Assembly (NCBI GenBank): GCA_964036315.1
Contig: OZ038488.1
Span: 66,283,142-66,347,141 of the forward strand
Origin: Acanthosepion esculentum
Taxonomy: Eukaryota > Mollusca > Cephalopoda > Sepiida > Sepiidae
DNA: 64,000 bases
Direction: 5' to 3'
A program made the position numbers and the translations under genes. This document shows positions 32,996 through 43,149 of the stretch, in pieces. The notes under the pieces are model-generated. The model worked only from the letters and a program-made list of their open reading frames with translations. It was not told the DNA's origin and searched no databases. Each line of letters opens with the position of its first letter. Position 1 is the stretch's first letter.

Positions 32996-33076
<81 letters not shown>
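32715..33076. repeat. (TA)n - perfect 91-bp-armed palindrome - (TA)n
   Basis: Arms 32781-32871 and 32910-33000 are exact reverse complements over 91 bases with a 38-base spacer containing ATTCAGGCCGGTAAATGTT, the linker of the second SINE family. Each arm is therefore a SINE 3' half (ending TCTATAAAAAGAACGTTAAA). TA arrays flank it at 32715-32752 and 33000-33076. Confidence 0.92.
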
Positions 33077-33079
<3 letters not shown>

Positions 33080-34560
33080 CTAGTTGAACGTCTCCTTATA
33101 GGGTAGTGGTTAGCAAACTAGTTGTAAACTCTAATTTCAGAATTATTTTTATTGTCAATCCTCAAGAACAAAAAAAAAAAAATGAATTCACTTTTATATG
33201 TTTAGGTTTTATTTTAATTCTTATCATCGCTTTTTAAAACAATATACCTTGCCGAGGAGTGAAGGTAGTTAAAATAATTGCGGTGTCAACGAAAAAAAGT
33301 CCTTTTGACATTCCGTTTTTTTTTTTTTTTTTTGCGGGCACGAAGGTCCATGTTTGTCAGTATATTGATGTTGAATACCGTCATTACTTCAAGTGATCCA
33401 AATCAAATAATTATTTTAGATGCAATAAAAAAGATTCTTTCGAACTGAAATCTTCTAATCCGGACTTCAAAGGATTCAGTGGACAACATTCGGATAAGTT
33501 TGACAAGAAACGCATTTCTTAGATTTATTAACTAATACGTTAAGGATTTGACAATTTTCTTATTATGACTATCAACTTTTTTCATCTATTTTTTTATTTT
33601 TATTTAGTATTTATTTATCTATTTTTTTATTTTTTTATTTTATTTTTCTATTTAGTATTTATTTTTTAGTGGGAAGACAAATATGAAAGATAGAAAAACT
33701 TTCCAGCTTTATGATGATTTACTGCGTCAACAAGAGGACATACGTACGCAGTCATACAACAAAATGGCCGGTTGATTTTCGCGTCAAGGACTTTTTTCTT
33801 TCAACGCCGCATTCAACAGATTCTATTAGCCACACTAAACGTTGCATACCGCGAAAATTCATAATAAAGTACTTATTTTTTTGCATCTCACCAAAATACA
33901 TAGAACCTCACGTCAACAACAAATTCGTCCTGTACTTAGTTGCGACATTTTTTGGTTTCAGATTCTTGTAATGAATCCATTTTCATCAATGACTTTTCAG
34001 CTCCAAAATGACTTTTTCTGCGTTGAACAAGATGAGAAGGACAAATATTTAAATGATGACTCATGTTCGTTTACGTGTAAATTTATGTCGAACTCATTTT
34101 GATAACATTTTACCTTCTAATGTTTGTAAAAAAGATGTTACAGTTGACTGATTACACAAGAAAGATGCAATGAATTTAGTAAACGTCAAAGATAGTTCTA
34201 AGTTTTCCCTAACATTGTACAAAAGTTATCTATCTGTCTATTAAAAAAATATACATTTACAAATACCTACGTTTAGGTGTTCGACTTAAGTTTCATTGGT
34301 TTTCGACTTCATCGGGCACAAAGTATATCTTATGTTTTAAAAAAAAAAAAATTTATTTGCTTGCCTGTCTATGCACGCCAACACGCGTATATACGTTTGC
34401 TTATATCTGGTCGTTTGATCTATCCTAATATCTATCTATCTATGTTCACCCCTGTCTTTTACGTCCTGTTTAAACTTACCTGGCATAAGTAGAGTGATCC
34501 AAAATTTACACCAGGTCACTTTACGAGTGATAATGTAATCTAATACAAAATGGGTAGACT
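33080..34560. other. Intergenic, nothing firm
   Basis: Contains a tRNA-like scrap (GGGTAGTGGTTAGCA at about 33100) and poly-T at 33319-33340. Open frames at 33711-34102 have no recognised motif. Confidence 0.45.
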
Positions 34561-34584
34561 CACTGATAGTTTAGAAATGTTATT

Positions 34585-34980
34585 GAAGATCTGGAACTTG
34601 AAGATAAACCCAGTGATGTCTCTTTCTACTGCATTGTGAGGTGGCTGTCAACCAGCAACGTCTTGAGTAGGTTTGTGGCTCTGTTGAAGCCTATTATTAT
34701 TTTTCTTAAAAAGAAAAGAAAAACCTCAACTGGAAAATTATGAATGGACACAAGATTTGATGATCATTACTGATATAATGAATCATTTACAAACTCTCAA
34801 CTTGGCACTCCAGGGGAAGAATTACATTGTTTCTGATCTTACTCAGGCAATTTTCAGCTTTCAGAATAAGATAAGAGTTTTTGAAAGAGATATTTAATCA
34901 AGAAACTTCAGTCACTTTCCCAATCTCAGTAGGAGAGTAAATACATTCCCTGATATTGAAATAAAAGTCCACAAACTGGA
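34585..34980 (+). pseudogene. hAT transposase fragment (GTF2IRD2/SCAND3-like)
   Basis: Plus-strand pieces read VRWLSTSNVLSRFVALLKP, then in another frame WTQDLMIITDIMNHLQTLNL and ALQGKNYIVSDLTQAIFSFQ with KIRVFERD and NFSHFPNLSR. The order VRWLSxGxVLxR ... FLxDIxxHLNxLNxxLQG ... AFxxKLxLW matches the central region of hAT-derived transposases such as those in GTF2IRD2. The N-terminal BED and C-terminal dimerisation parts are absent. There is a frameshift near 34710 and stops. Confidence 0.8.
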
Positions 34981-35288
34981 AGAATAAAAAAATAAATTTT
35001 CAGCTTTCAGAATAAATTAAGAGATTTTCAAGGAGACATATTCTCAAGAAACTTTAGTCACTTTCCCAACCTCAATAGGAGAGTAAATATATCTTCCTTG
35101 ATATTAAAATAAATGTCCACAAACTGGAAGAATAAAATATAATTTTTCAGCTTTCAGAATAAAATAAGAATTTTTCAAGGAGACATATTGTCAAGAAACT
35201 TCAGTCATTTTCACTAGGAGAGTAAATACATTCCCTGATATTGAAATAAAAAAAAACAAACAAACTGTAAGAATAAAAAAATAAAATT
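34851..35288 (+). repeat. Three tandem copies of a hAT exon segment, period ~146
   Basis: Units start with TTTTCAGCTTTCAGAATAA at 34851, 34997 and 35144 and share TCAAGAAACTTCAGTCAC and ACAAACTGGAAGAATAAA. The first unit is continuous with the hAT coding sequence, so part of the transposase was triplicated after insertion. Confidence 0.9.
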
Positions 35289-35289
35289 C

Positions 35290-35795
35290 TTAGAATTGAA
35301 ACAAGAATTTGAGGAGCTTATAAGGAAATATCTAAGAAGGTTAAGAGACACCAACAGATATTTTGAATTTCATGAACTAGGACCACAAGGAATAAGCACA
35401 GAGGAAGAATTAATTCAACTCTGATTGGTAGAAGGTCTCTACAACACCTCTTATAGAGTAAAACTTTTAGAGCGGTTACAGACAAACCAAATGACTTTAG
35501 AAGTTTGTATTGACTTCATACAACAACAGGAGTTAATTGAAAAATTTAATACAAATGGAAACCAACCTGAGTTTATGGGCACATGTGCGATAAAAAGAAC
35601 AATGATAAAATGCAAACTTTGTAACTATAAACATGAATCAAAAAGAGCATGTCCAGCATGGAGGCGAACATGTAATAAGTGCAAAAATAGAAATCATTTT
35701 CAAGTCGTATGTAGATGGCGAGATACCAATTATAAAAACTGTCACTATAATGGTCGTAGACTGTATAAAAAGTCACGGTTTAGTAGGAACTGATT
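35290..35795 (+). pseudogene. Ty3/gypsy gag remnant with two zinc knuckles
   Basis: The frame is open apart from a stop at 35422. It reads LELKQEFEELIRKYLRRL and RLQTNQMTLEVCIDFIQ, a gag capsid-like region, then a first knuckle CKLCNYKHESKRAC and a second CNKCKNRNHFQVVC. Such paired knuckles bind genomic RNA in Ty3/gypsy gag. It abuts the hAT tandem array without an LTR, so the 5' end of the element is lost. Confidence 0.8.
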
Positions 35796-35929
35796 TCATA
35801 AATATTAATAGCACATAGTTACTTAATGCTATGAATACGAGAAGTCCTGAAACTGGGACATTACAAAACAATAAAGTGAGCCTTAAGTTAAAAAGAAATA
35901 TCAATCCATCGTATTTTTAAAGCTGTTGG

Positions 35930-38225
35930 CTTCACATTCATATAAAGCCAATGGTAGTTGATATGCTGCGAAAAATGGTGGAAAATGGCATTCTTAAATA
36001 TGTATAACCTGGAGGCAGCAAATGGGCATCGCCTATTGTGGTTTCAAGAAAACTTAATTTTAGAATTTTCGGAGATTACAAAATAGGCATAAATCATAAG
36101 ATTTGTTCAGATTCCTACTCTATTCCAAACATACATTCTCTGGCAAGAATGAAATATTTTACGTAAATTGATTTAAAAAAAGCGTACCACCAAATTCATA
36201 TAGATGATGAATTTAAGGAATTCACAACAATAAACTTCCCCATAGGCTTACTTAGATGGTCCCGATAAGCATTTGGAATTAAGACAGCTAGCTCGATTTT
36301 CCAAAAAGCTATAGAAATTTGTTTGCGGGGAGAGTAGAAAATATAATTTATCAGGACAATATATGTTTAGGTGCGGCCACTGAAGCAGAACTGAAACAAA
36401 AAACTAAATTTGTAATGGATATGTTGAGGATGGCAGGAATGACGATCAACGAAGATAAGTGTATATTTGATTGCAAAGAATTAACATTCTTGAAGTACCA
36501 AATTTCAGAAATCGGTACTTTGCCGGACCTGACGTTAATACAAAAAAATTAAATGTATCTTCTCCAACTAATAAAAAAGAATTGGAATCATTTCTCGGTT
36601 GAGCCAATTTTTATAGCAAATTCTTGTCAAAATATTCTGAATGAATTGAAGCGTTTTCTGAGTTACGAAAGAAGAATAAGGAGTTTGAATGAATTAGTAC
36701 ACACCAACAGCCTTCATTAAATTAAAAGAAAGTGTCTAAAACCCCATGGTCAAGATTTTTTACCATAAAAAGGACGTTACATTAACAACAGATGCAAGTG
36801 GTCAGTCTGTATCGGCAATTTTGTCCCAGGAAGGACACCCAGTGATGTATCTTTCTAGGACATTGGCACCAGCTGAACTGAACTACTTTAATATTGAAAA
36901 TGAAGCACTTGCGATGGTATGGAGTATGACCAGAGGAAGACAATTTTTATTAGGAAAAAATATTTTGGTGAAATCCTATCATAAACCCTTAGAATCTATA
37001 TGCCATCTTAGGGAAGAACTGCCAAAAGTTACATCATCCAGAGTATTAAGATGGGTTATAAAGTTAATGGATTTTGATTATGATATAGAATACGTGAAAG
37101 GAAACACGATACCACACGTAGATGCATTGTCCCGACAACAATTTGAAAAGGAGCAAAACGAAAAAAAACATAAAAAAGTTGAGGATGAATTTTTGCATTG
37201 GGTGGAAAGGGATGTGTTGCCCATGAATAGACTAGTTATGGAGACGTTACAAGATCCAGTCTTAAGTCGAATTATATCTAGAATAAGGAACAATAATTGG
37301 CGTAATTATTCAAAAACAGAAAGACCATACAAACAAACCAAACACAAACTATCAATAGAAAATGGTCTAATTTGTAGTGGTGATTTAGACATACCACCGG
37401 GAAAATGTAGAAAAGAAGTAATTAAAAGTGTACATGATGATGTGCATTGTGGGATAAACCGCTACACAAAAACGGTTAAAACTGAAAGCGTGGTGGCCGA
37501 GATACATCCGAGACGTGGAGAATTACGTACGCGAATGTTCTAAATGTGCCGAAATAAAGAATTTTCGCCACAATATGTTACTCTCTTGGCCTAAGGAAAC
37601 AGAACCATGGTCTAGAGTTCATATGGATTACGCACAAGTTAACGGGGTAGCTTTATGTCGAATACTGGTTGACGCTATTTCCGCCTGGACTGAAGTTTTC
37701 CGAGTTCAGGATAAAAAAGTCTATTACTGTAAAACAAATATTACGCAAATGTTTGCTAGAAATGGAGTACTAAAAACATTAGTAACTGATAATGCTCCCG
37801 AATTCTGTGACGAAAGTCTTTGCTCGTGGTTAAGGAAGATTGGTTGTGTCCCATATAAAACACCTCCTTACCACCCCCAGTCAAATGGGATTGTTGAACG
37901 AATAGTCCAAACAATAAAGATGGGATTGAAAGCATTCTTACCAAGATTATTGTTGAGTTACAGAATGATACCACATGTTGACAGATTAGAGAGCCCGTCT
38001 GCATTAATGAGCAGACAGATGATTAATTAATCATGTCTTACTCTATTAATGAAAACATGTGGTACAAAAGAATTGAAGAAAACGAGCCGGAAAAGGTGAA
38101 TTTCATAATGCAAAAATGATACAACACAACATGCAATAATGGTAAAAATATTGTTGCCCATGCAGACCAGTTAAGAGCTAGCCAAAATTACGAGGAAGTA
38201 CAAAACGAAGAGGCATATGCTAGAG
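35930..38225 (+). pseudogene. Ty3/gypsy pol remnant: RT, RNase H, integrase
   Basis: Ordered blocks on the plus strand: RT from about 35948 (MLRKMVENGILKYV; IDLKKAYHQIHID; FGIKTASSIFQ; the YxDD motif altered to YQDN at 36351; LRMAGMTINEDKC), RNase H within the 265-codon frame 36746-37543 (TTDASGQSVSAILSQEG; NEALAMVWSM; a DHKPLE site altered to YHKPLE), then the HHCC zinc-binding region (HDDVHCGINRY; CSKCAEIK after a frameshift at ~37500) and integrase core 37515-38030 with Asp in HMDYAQV, Asp in VTDNAPEF and Glu in GIVERIVQT. The C-terminus runs to about 38225. The protease domain is missing between gag and RT. Multiple stops in RT. No LTRs found. Dead K02A2.6-type gypsy copy. Confidence 0.88.
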
Positions 38226-38710
38226 TTTGTTCGACGTTACGATTCTTTTTATCTCTAAGTTGGTCTAGAGGAATTTCTTTTGCGAGTTCAAAACCTTTGT
38301 TTATTAGTGTTGTGGGGTAGCCTCGTTTTTTTTAGAGTTTTATGTAGTTCTTCTAGGCGGTTTTTTGAGGTGTTTATCAGTTACTATAGTACAAACCCTA
38401 CGTACTAGAGAATGGGGGATGGATTTTAGGCAGCTTTTTGGGTGATGGCTCTTGAAATGAAGATATTGTTGGGTGTCTGTAGGTTTGTGGTAGATATCTG
38501 TAATTATGTGGCTGTTTTTATTTCTAATGAGTATATCTAAAAATGGTAATTCGTTAAATTTATATTCTTGCGTGAATTTGATTTTTCGGTGTAAGTTTTG
38601 AAGTAGAGTGTCGAATTGGTTAATATCACCCCATGAGGATTTCCAGAAAATGAAGCAATTATCTAAGTATCTTTTCCAAGATTTAGTGAATTGGGTTTTT
38701 ATATTTCCCC
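38225..38710 (-). pseudogene. PLE reverse transcriptase fragment
   Basis: Minus strand, partly frameshifted: FDTLLQNLHRKIKFTQEY, NELPFLDILIRN, then TDIYHKPTDTQQYLHFKS and HHPKSCLKSIPYSLVRRVCT. The LPFLDxLI...YxKPTDTxxYL...SxHPxxxKxxIPxSLxRR pattern is the region after the PLE palm. It directly abuts the plus-strand gypsy end at 38225, so two retroelements meet tail-to-tail. Confidence 0.8.
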
Positions 38711-38742
38711 CATATATTTGTTCTATCCTTTCATAGAGGTTT

Positions 38743-38745
<3 letters not shown>

Positions 38746-38841
<96 letters not shown>

Positions 38842-38942
38842 TGTGTGTGTGTGTGTGTTTATTTAGGCAGCAGTCCTTCTTTCATGCAGATTTCATTGAA
38901 TACGACGAAATCAAAGCACCTTTTTTGTCGTATTCAATAAAA

Positions 38943-38991
<49 letters not shown>

Positions 38992-39012
38992 GTGTGTGTG
39001 TGTGTGTGTGTG
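38746..39012. repeat. (CT)n-(TA)n-(GT)n and (TA)n-(GT)n arrays
   Basis: CT units 38746-38779, TA to 38838, GT to 38857, then TA 38948-38989 and GT to 39012. Between them 38895-38939 is a small hairpin with 12-16-bp arms (ATTGAATACGAC). Confidence 0.92.
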
Positions 39013-39017
39013 ATTTC

Positions 39018-39550
39018 CAAGAGTGTGTACAATCGCATTAAACCTTTGTTTCCCAACGTCCACGGTTGTATGGTTTACCTAACGTACATAAGAACAATAT
39101 ACCTCTCAAGCCCATTCTTTCTATGAGTGGTTCTGTGCAACACGAATTGCCAAAATGTTTGACTGAAATACTCCATGTTTCTGATTTGTTTTCCATCTAT
39201 AGTATTTCTGACTCCTTCAAATTTTTAAATTTAATTAGAAATTTGGAAATTTGTACTAAGGACAAACTCCTAGTGACATTTCGCATTGTATACGGACGTA
39301 CACCTTCAAGACACTGTACAAATATGTTCCGACGCTCTCTACAGGGGTCACTTGGGCCCTGCTTTAATTATAGAAGCTCTTTATTTGGAGTTTATGCATT
39401 TAACAACTGAAGGATTTGAGTTTAGTTTAGACAATACTACGTACGACAAAATCGATGGGGTTTCGATGGTTAGTTCTTTGGTTTCAGTATTAGCCAGTAT
39501 TTATGTTGGTTTTTATGAGCAACTTTTGTTTGAAAAAAAAATGCTGTAAG
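39018..39550 (+). pseudogene. PLE reverse transcriptase, central blocks (different lineage)
   Basis: Plus strand: RLYGLPNVHKNNIPLKPILS, MSGSVQHELPKCLTEILH, then a frameshift to YTDVHLQDTVQICSDALYRG and DKIDGVSMVSSLVSVLASIY. These match PLE RT motifs (YGLPKIHKxxxPLRPI; FTNVPLxETIQI; VAMGSPLGPxLAN, here degraded). Stops and frameshifts are present. It continues at 40345 after an 800-base interruption. Confidence 0.85.
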
Positions 39551-40344
39551 CTCTGTAACATGGTGGATGTTGGGTATGTTAATGTAAGTTACCCCGTTGT
39601 TATATGTATTTTTAATTGACAGAGGATTCCTTTTCTCTTTTTTTATACTGAAAATGAAATGAATAAAACGTACAACAATAACATTCAACAATGAGACTTT
39701 GAGACACATATTGAAATTAATGACAAGAATGTGTATTTTTCTTTTCGTGAATATTATTTACAATTTTGGTTTTGTGTGTGTTAAATTTTCTTAGTGTTAT
39801 TGTCCCTTTTTTCTTCTTTAAAATTTGGGCTTACTTGTTTTTGTTCGTGCCGAGAATTTTGTGATGAAGGGAAGCATTTGAAAGCGTTAACTGTGGATTT
39901 TCAGGGAGTTAAGAAGATACGCCTGTGTTGTTCCTTTTTACTACTGCTACTTTACTGACTTCACTTGTGGTGGAAGTTTTTATAATGATGAAGCTTCAGA
40001 TCCCCATTTGTAGAATGATGAAACAACACTATCATGAATCATCACTGGTGGAAAGGTTGTTTTAGAATGATGAAAATTCTGATCTTTATTTCTAGAATGA
40101 TGAAATATCATCATTATCATGAATCATCACTGGTGGAAAGGTTGTTTTTATAATGATAAAGTTTCAGATTTTAGAATGATGAAATATCATCATCATGTAT
40201 CATCGCTAGTGGCAAGGTTGCTTTAGAATGATAAAATTTTTTATCTTCATTTCTAGAATGATGAAATATCCTTATCATCAATTATCACTGGTGGAAAGGT
40301 TGTTTTTAGAATGATGAAATATCATCACCATTCTGGATCATAAC
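39551..40344. repeat. Interruption with GATGA-rich tandem repeats
   Basis: Bases 39985-40345 hold about four diverged units of AGAATGATGAAATATCATCA with ATCACTGGTGGAAAGGTTG, period roughly 70-120. The earlier part (39551-39984) includes AAGGGAAGCATTTGAAAGCG near 39865, possibly a PLE terminal scrap. Confidence 0.65.
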
Positions 40345-41065
40345 AATGCCATGTATATTTACGCAATGTTTATGGCATGTTTTCCATCTTTGATTCCATC
40401 AACGATGCTACGGACTTTCATAACTCAATTCCTTTCATCCATCCTTGCAATTTACCATAGAAATGGAGAATGATTGCCTTTCTTGGATGTTGAACGTAGA
40501 GATGGTTTCTTTATTACCTACGTTTATTGTAAATCTACGTTCACAGGTCTGTACACTAACTGGAAATCCTTAGTTTCAAATGCCCGTAAGATTAACATGA
40601 TTTCTACCTTAGTCCATCGCCCGATGATGATTTGTTCTCCCTGTACTGGAGAAAATTCATCCATTTTTATTGACAATCGTACTTTCAAAGTAGTATATAA
40701 GTACAGATATGAGTGTGATGCTGAATACGTGGGACGGACTGAATTTGGAGACCAGTATGTATCAACATGTTCCGGCCAATATAAAATCGAGCAATCTGAG
40801 TCTTTCTTCTAGGACGAATCAGTCTGCACATGACTCGGCAATAGGCAATCATCGAATTGATAATCCCGACCGTACCACTAAATATGTAGATAGATTTTTC
40901 ACTGTTTTGCACAGAGCTCAGCCTGCGCACCACTTACGTAATCTTGAAGCAAATTATGTTAAGTTACATCAACCGGATGTGTGCAAACCGAAAGAACATT
41001 TCATTCACTCTTTATTTGCTTTGAGAGTCATGTGCGAGAATTTTTCCGTTTACATTCAGTTAGAG
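40345..41065 (+). pseudogene. PLE RT C-terminus and GIY-YIG-like end
   Basis: From 40362 the strand reads VYGMFSIFDSINDATDF (region after the YVDD), then CLSFLDVERRDGFFITYVYC, KSTFTGLYTNWKSL and INMISTLVHRPMMICSP, the PLE thumb. A Cys-poor linker leads to VVYKYRYECDAEYVGRTEFG, a GIY-YIG block, and RTTKYVDRFFTV with HLRNLEANYVKLHQP. The YVDD motif itself falls in the interruption and is missing. Frameshifts near 40460 and 40810. Confidence 0.82.
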
Positions 41066-41318
41066 CTGTTTATCACTTAATTTAATCGTGAATTATTTAC
41101 TATTAAATTGTTTTAATCGTGTTACAAAGTTCCACTCCACATTTAATATAAATATTCTTTTTGCGAATATTTTCCTTTGCAAGGTCAGATTTGTGCCAAC
41201 GGTTACATTTGAAAAAGTGTTGGCCGAAAAGGATTCCTTTAGGAAAAGAACAAATGGAAAATGCCGCCATGGTCTTACAGATCAGTGTTTATGTTCTGTG
41301 GTGTCAAGTCCTTGTTTG

Positions 41319-41321
<3 letters not shown>

Positions 41322-41363
<42 letters not shown>
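41322..41363. repeat. (GATA)n microsatellite
   Basis: Ten GATA units. Confidence 0.95.
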
Positions 41364-41560
41364 CGTGAGAGAAAGACATAGTGGGCATAGGAAAACATTG
41401 CAATGTGACTTAGTTTTACGCCTCAAAATGTCTTCAGTCAATATATATATATATATTATAGAGGAAATATTGAGCTCTCTTCTGTGGACCAGTTTTCATA
41501 TTTAAGTATATTAACAAAATTTATAATTTTTCATAGAAAATATATTTCCTCAAACTTCTT

Positions 41561-41800
41561 TCCTACACGGAACCGTCATATAGCCTGACGTGCTATACCA
41601 TTTAGGTACAGAAGAAGCGTGTGGTCATCAAGGTCAAATTACTGCAGCTAAATGGTATAGCACGTCAGGCTATATGATGGTTCCATGTAGGATACAGGTT
41701 TAATTCCTGTCGTAGGACACATATTCAAGCCAGTAAATGTTGTTAATACTGTTTATTATAAACAGAGCATTTACTTAAATATTTGTATCTATAAAAATAA
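41561..41800 (+). mobile_element. SINE with a 44-bp-armed hairpin at its head
   Basis: Arms 41561-41604 and 41649-41692 match 42 of 44 positions (GTCATATAGCCTGACGTGCT in the left arm). The right arm leads to a B-box GGTTTAATTCCTG and a body CAGTAAATGTTGTTAATAC... of the second SINE family, so the left arm is an inverted copy of the SINE head. Confidence 0.8.
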
Positions 41801-41833
41801 TGTATAGACAGAAAATATATGAAAATAATTGTC

Positions 41834-41835
<2 letters not shown>

Positions 41836-41870
<35 letters not shown>
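41836..41870. repeat. (TA)n microsatellite
   Basis: TA units abutting the minus-strand hammerhead repeat. Confidence 0.95.
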
Positions 41871-41871
<1 letters not shown>

Positions 41872-41875
<4 letters not shown>

Positions 41876-41939
41876 TGGACATGGAAGTCTGCACTTAGAG
41901 GCGACAGTCTGTTTCATGCTAGTGCAATCGTCAGGCGAC
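41872..41939 (-). ncRNA. Hammerhead ribozyme motif, core intact
   Basis: Read on the minus strand: CTGACGA (CTGANGA), stem II TTGC/GCAT with loop ACTA, GAAA, stem III CAG/CTG closed by a single A, then TC completing the GTC cleavage triplet (cut expected near 41903). All invariant core bases are present. Stem I near the core is only two pairs (GC/GC). Short stem III is known for PLE hammerheads, where dimers may be the active form. Activity is inferred from the motif only. Confidence 0.75.
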
Positions 41940-42069
41940 TAGTGCTGTTATTTTTCTCGGCTATTTATATATATAGGTCAGTGGTGCATTATGGGTAGTC
42001 TATTTTGGCGGTTACTTTTAACGGAAGTCGCTTATTTGTTTATTTATTTATGTCAAATTATTTTGTTTG

Positions 42070-42525
42070 TTTTTGTTTGGATAAATGTGTATTTTATATT
42101 GTCAAAGTCCCGTGTCGATTTTGCCCAGTTAATTGATTTTACTGGCACTTTTAGGATTGTGGGTTTTTTTTTTAATTACTAACATGATTTTGTTTAGTTT
42201 CTTGTACATATTTGTATTCATATTGTATATATTCATTGGGGATTATTTTATTGTTAAATTTTTACGCCCGCCCCCACAGACTTTATTGTACATATGGGGT
42301 TATTTAGGATTTTCATAGAGACAATGAGGTATTTTGGTGGTTGTAGCAAGAAAGGTATGTATGAATGTGGTGTTTTGGTGAAAGGGATATTGTTTTGTAT
42401 GCTTGGGTCAGTGCTTGCGACTAGCTAAGTTTAAATTTAAGACAATTGATGACCTTCCTTTCCCAACCCCCATTTTTGGCCTTGTGCCACATTTACTGTG
42501 TATTTTTTTACAGTAATAAATATTG
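42070..42525 (+). mobile_element. 5'-truncated Tx1-type LINE copy (3' UTR only)
   Basis: It shares with the 3' UTR of the Tx1 element (55230-55680) TTTTGTTTAGTTTCTTGTA, TATTCATTGGGGATT, GTTTTGGTGAAAGG, GACTAGCTAAGTT/GCCTAGCTAGGTT and CGGCCTTGTGCCACATTT-like words (GGCCTTGTGCCACATTT here). It ends with CAGTAATAAATA as the parental copies do. It is inserted between the two hammerhead repeats. Confidence 0.85.
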
Positions 42526-42665
42526 TCGCCTGAGGATTGCACTAGCATGAAACAGACTGTCGCCTCTAAGTGCTGACTTCCATGTCCACTTTTATATTCA
42601 CACGCTCTATCCCTGATATTGAGCACTTTATCCCATAAATATAGCACACTTTAAGACTATATTTC
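42526..42665 (+). ncRNA. Hammerhead ribozyme motif plus repeat body, core intact
   Basis: CTGAGGA at 42530, stem II TTGC/GCAT (loop ACTA), GAAA at 42549-42552, stem III CAG-A-CTG and the GTC triplet ending at 42561. The first ~68 bases are the inverted copy of 41872-41939. The body to 42665 (TTCACACGCTCTATCCCTGA, ATAAATATAGCACACT) is shared with 16090-16226 and, inverted, 61332-61410. Confidence 0.75.

Positions 42666-42668
<3 letters not shown>

Positions 42669-42712
<44 letters not shown>
42669..42712. repeat. (TA)n microsatellite
   Basis: TA units directly after the hammerhead repeat. Confidence 0.95.
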
Positions 42713-42714
<2 letters not shown>

Positions 42715-42717
<3 letters not shown>

Positions 42718-43145
42718 TTTACTTAACTGTAATCCTTTTTTGTTGCTGTATCCTCGACTTAGAAGTTTCTTGGTGCCAGCTATTCAGAGTGTTCTGTATT
42801 CAAATGAGTATTTTTTCAATTTTTTCCTCTTGTTTTTAATCCATTTTGTACACGAACTCATGAATTTTGCGTATTTTTACATGCGTAGGTTCATTGACTT
42901 TTGCTTTTATTTACGTCTTTTATTTGTAGAATTCCACTTGTAAATTTTCCTTCGAAATTAGAATTTTCTTTTTTATCTATATTTTATATTTATGTTGTTG
43001 CTGTTTGTAATATTATTAATTAAACTATAAATATTTATTAATTTGTATTATTAATGACATTATAATATTAATTAAATTATAATATTTTATGCTGCATTTA
43101 ATGTATTATGTTATATTATTAAAATAGCAGTAAATATTTGTTAAT
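42715..43145. other. AT-rich intergenic, nothing firm
   Basis: No recognised feature; very AT-rich after 42950. Confidence 0.5.
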
Positions 43146-43149
43146 ATGT

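Noticed and set aside
33711..34102. Two overlapping 86-codon frames
   Set aside because: No domain recognised; overlapping frames argue for chance.
34585..34980. A host GTF2IRD2 gene
   Set aside because: Only the hAT-like portion is present, with frameshifts and tandem triplication, and no I-repeat domains.
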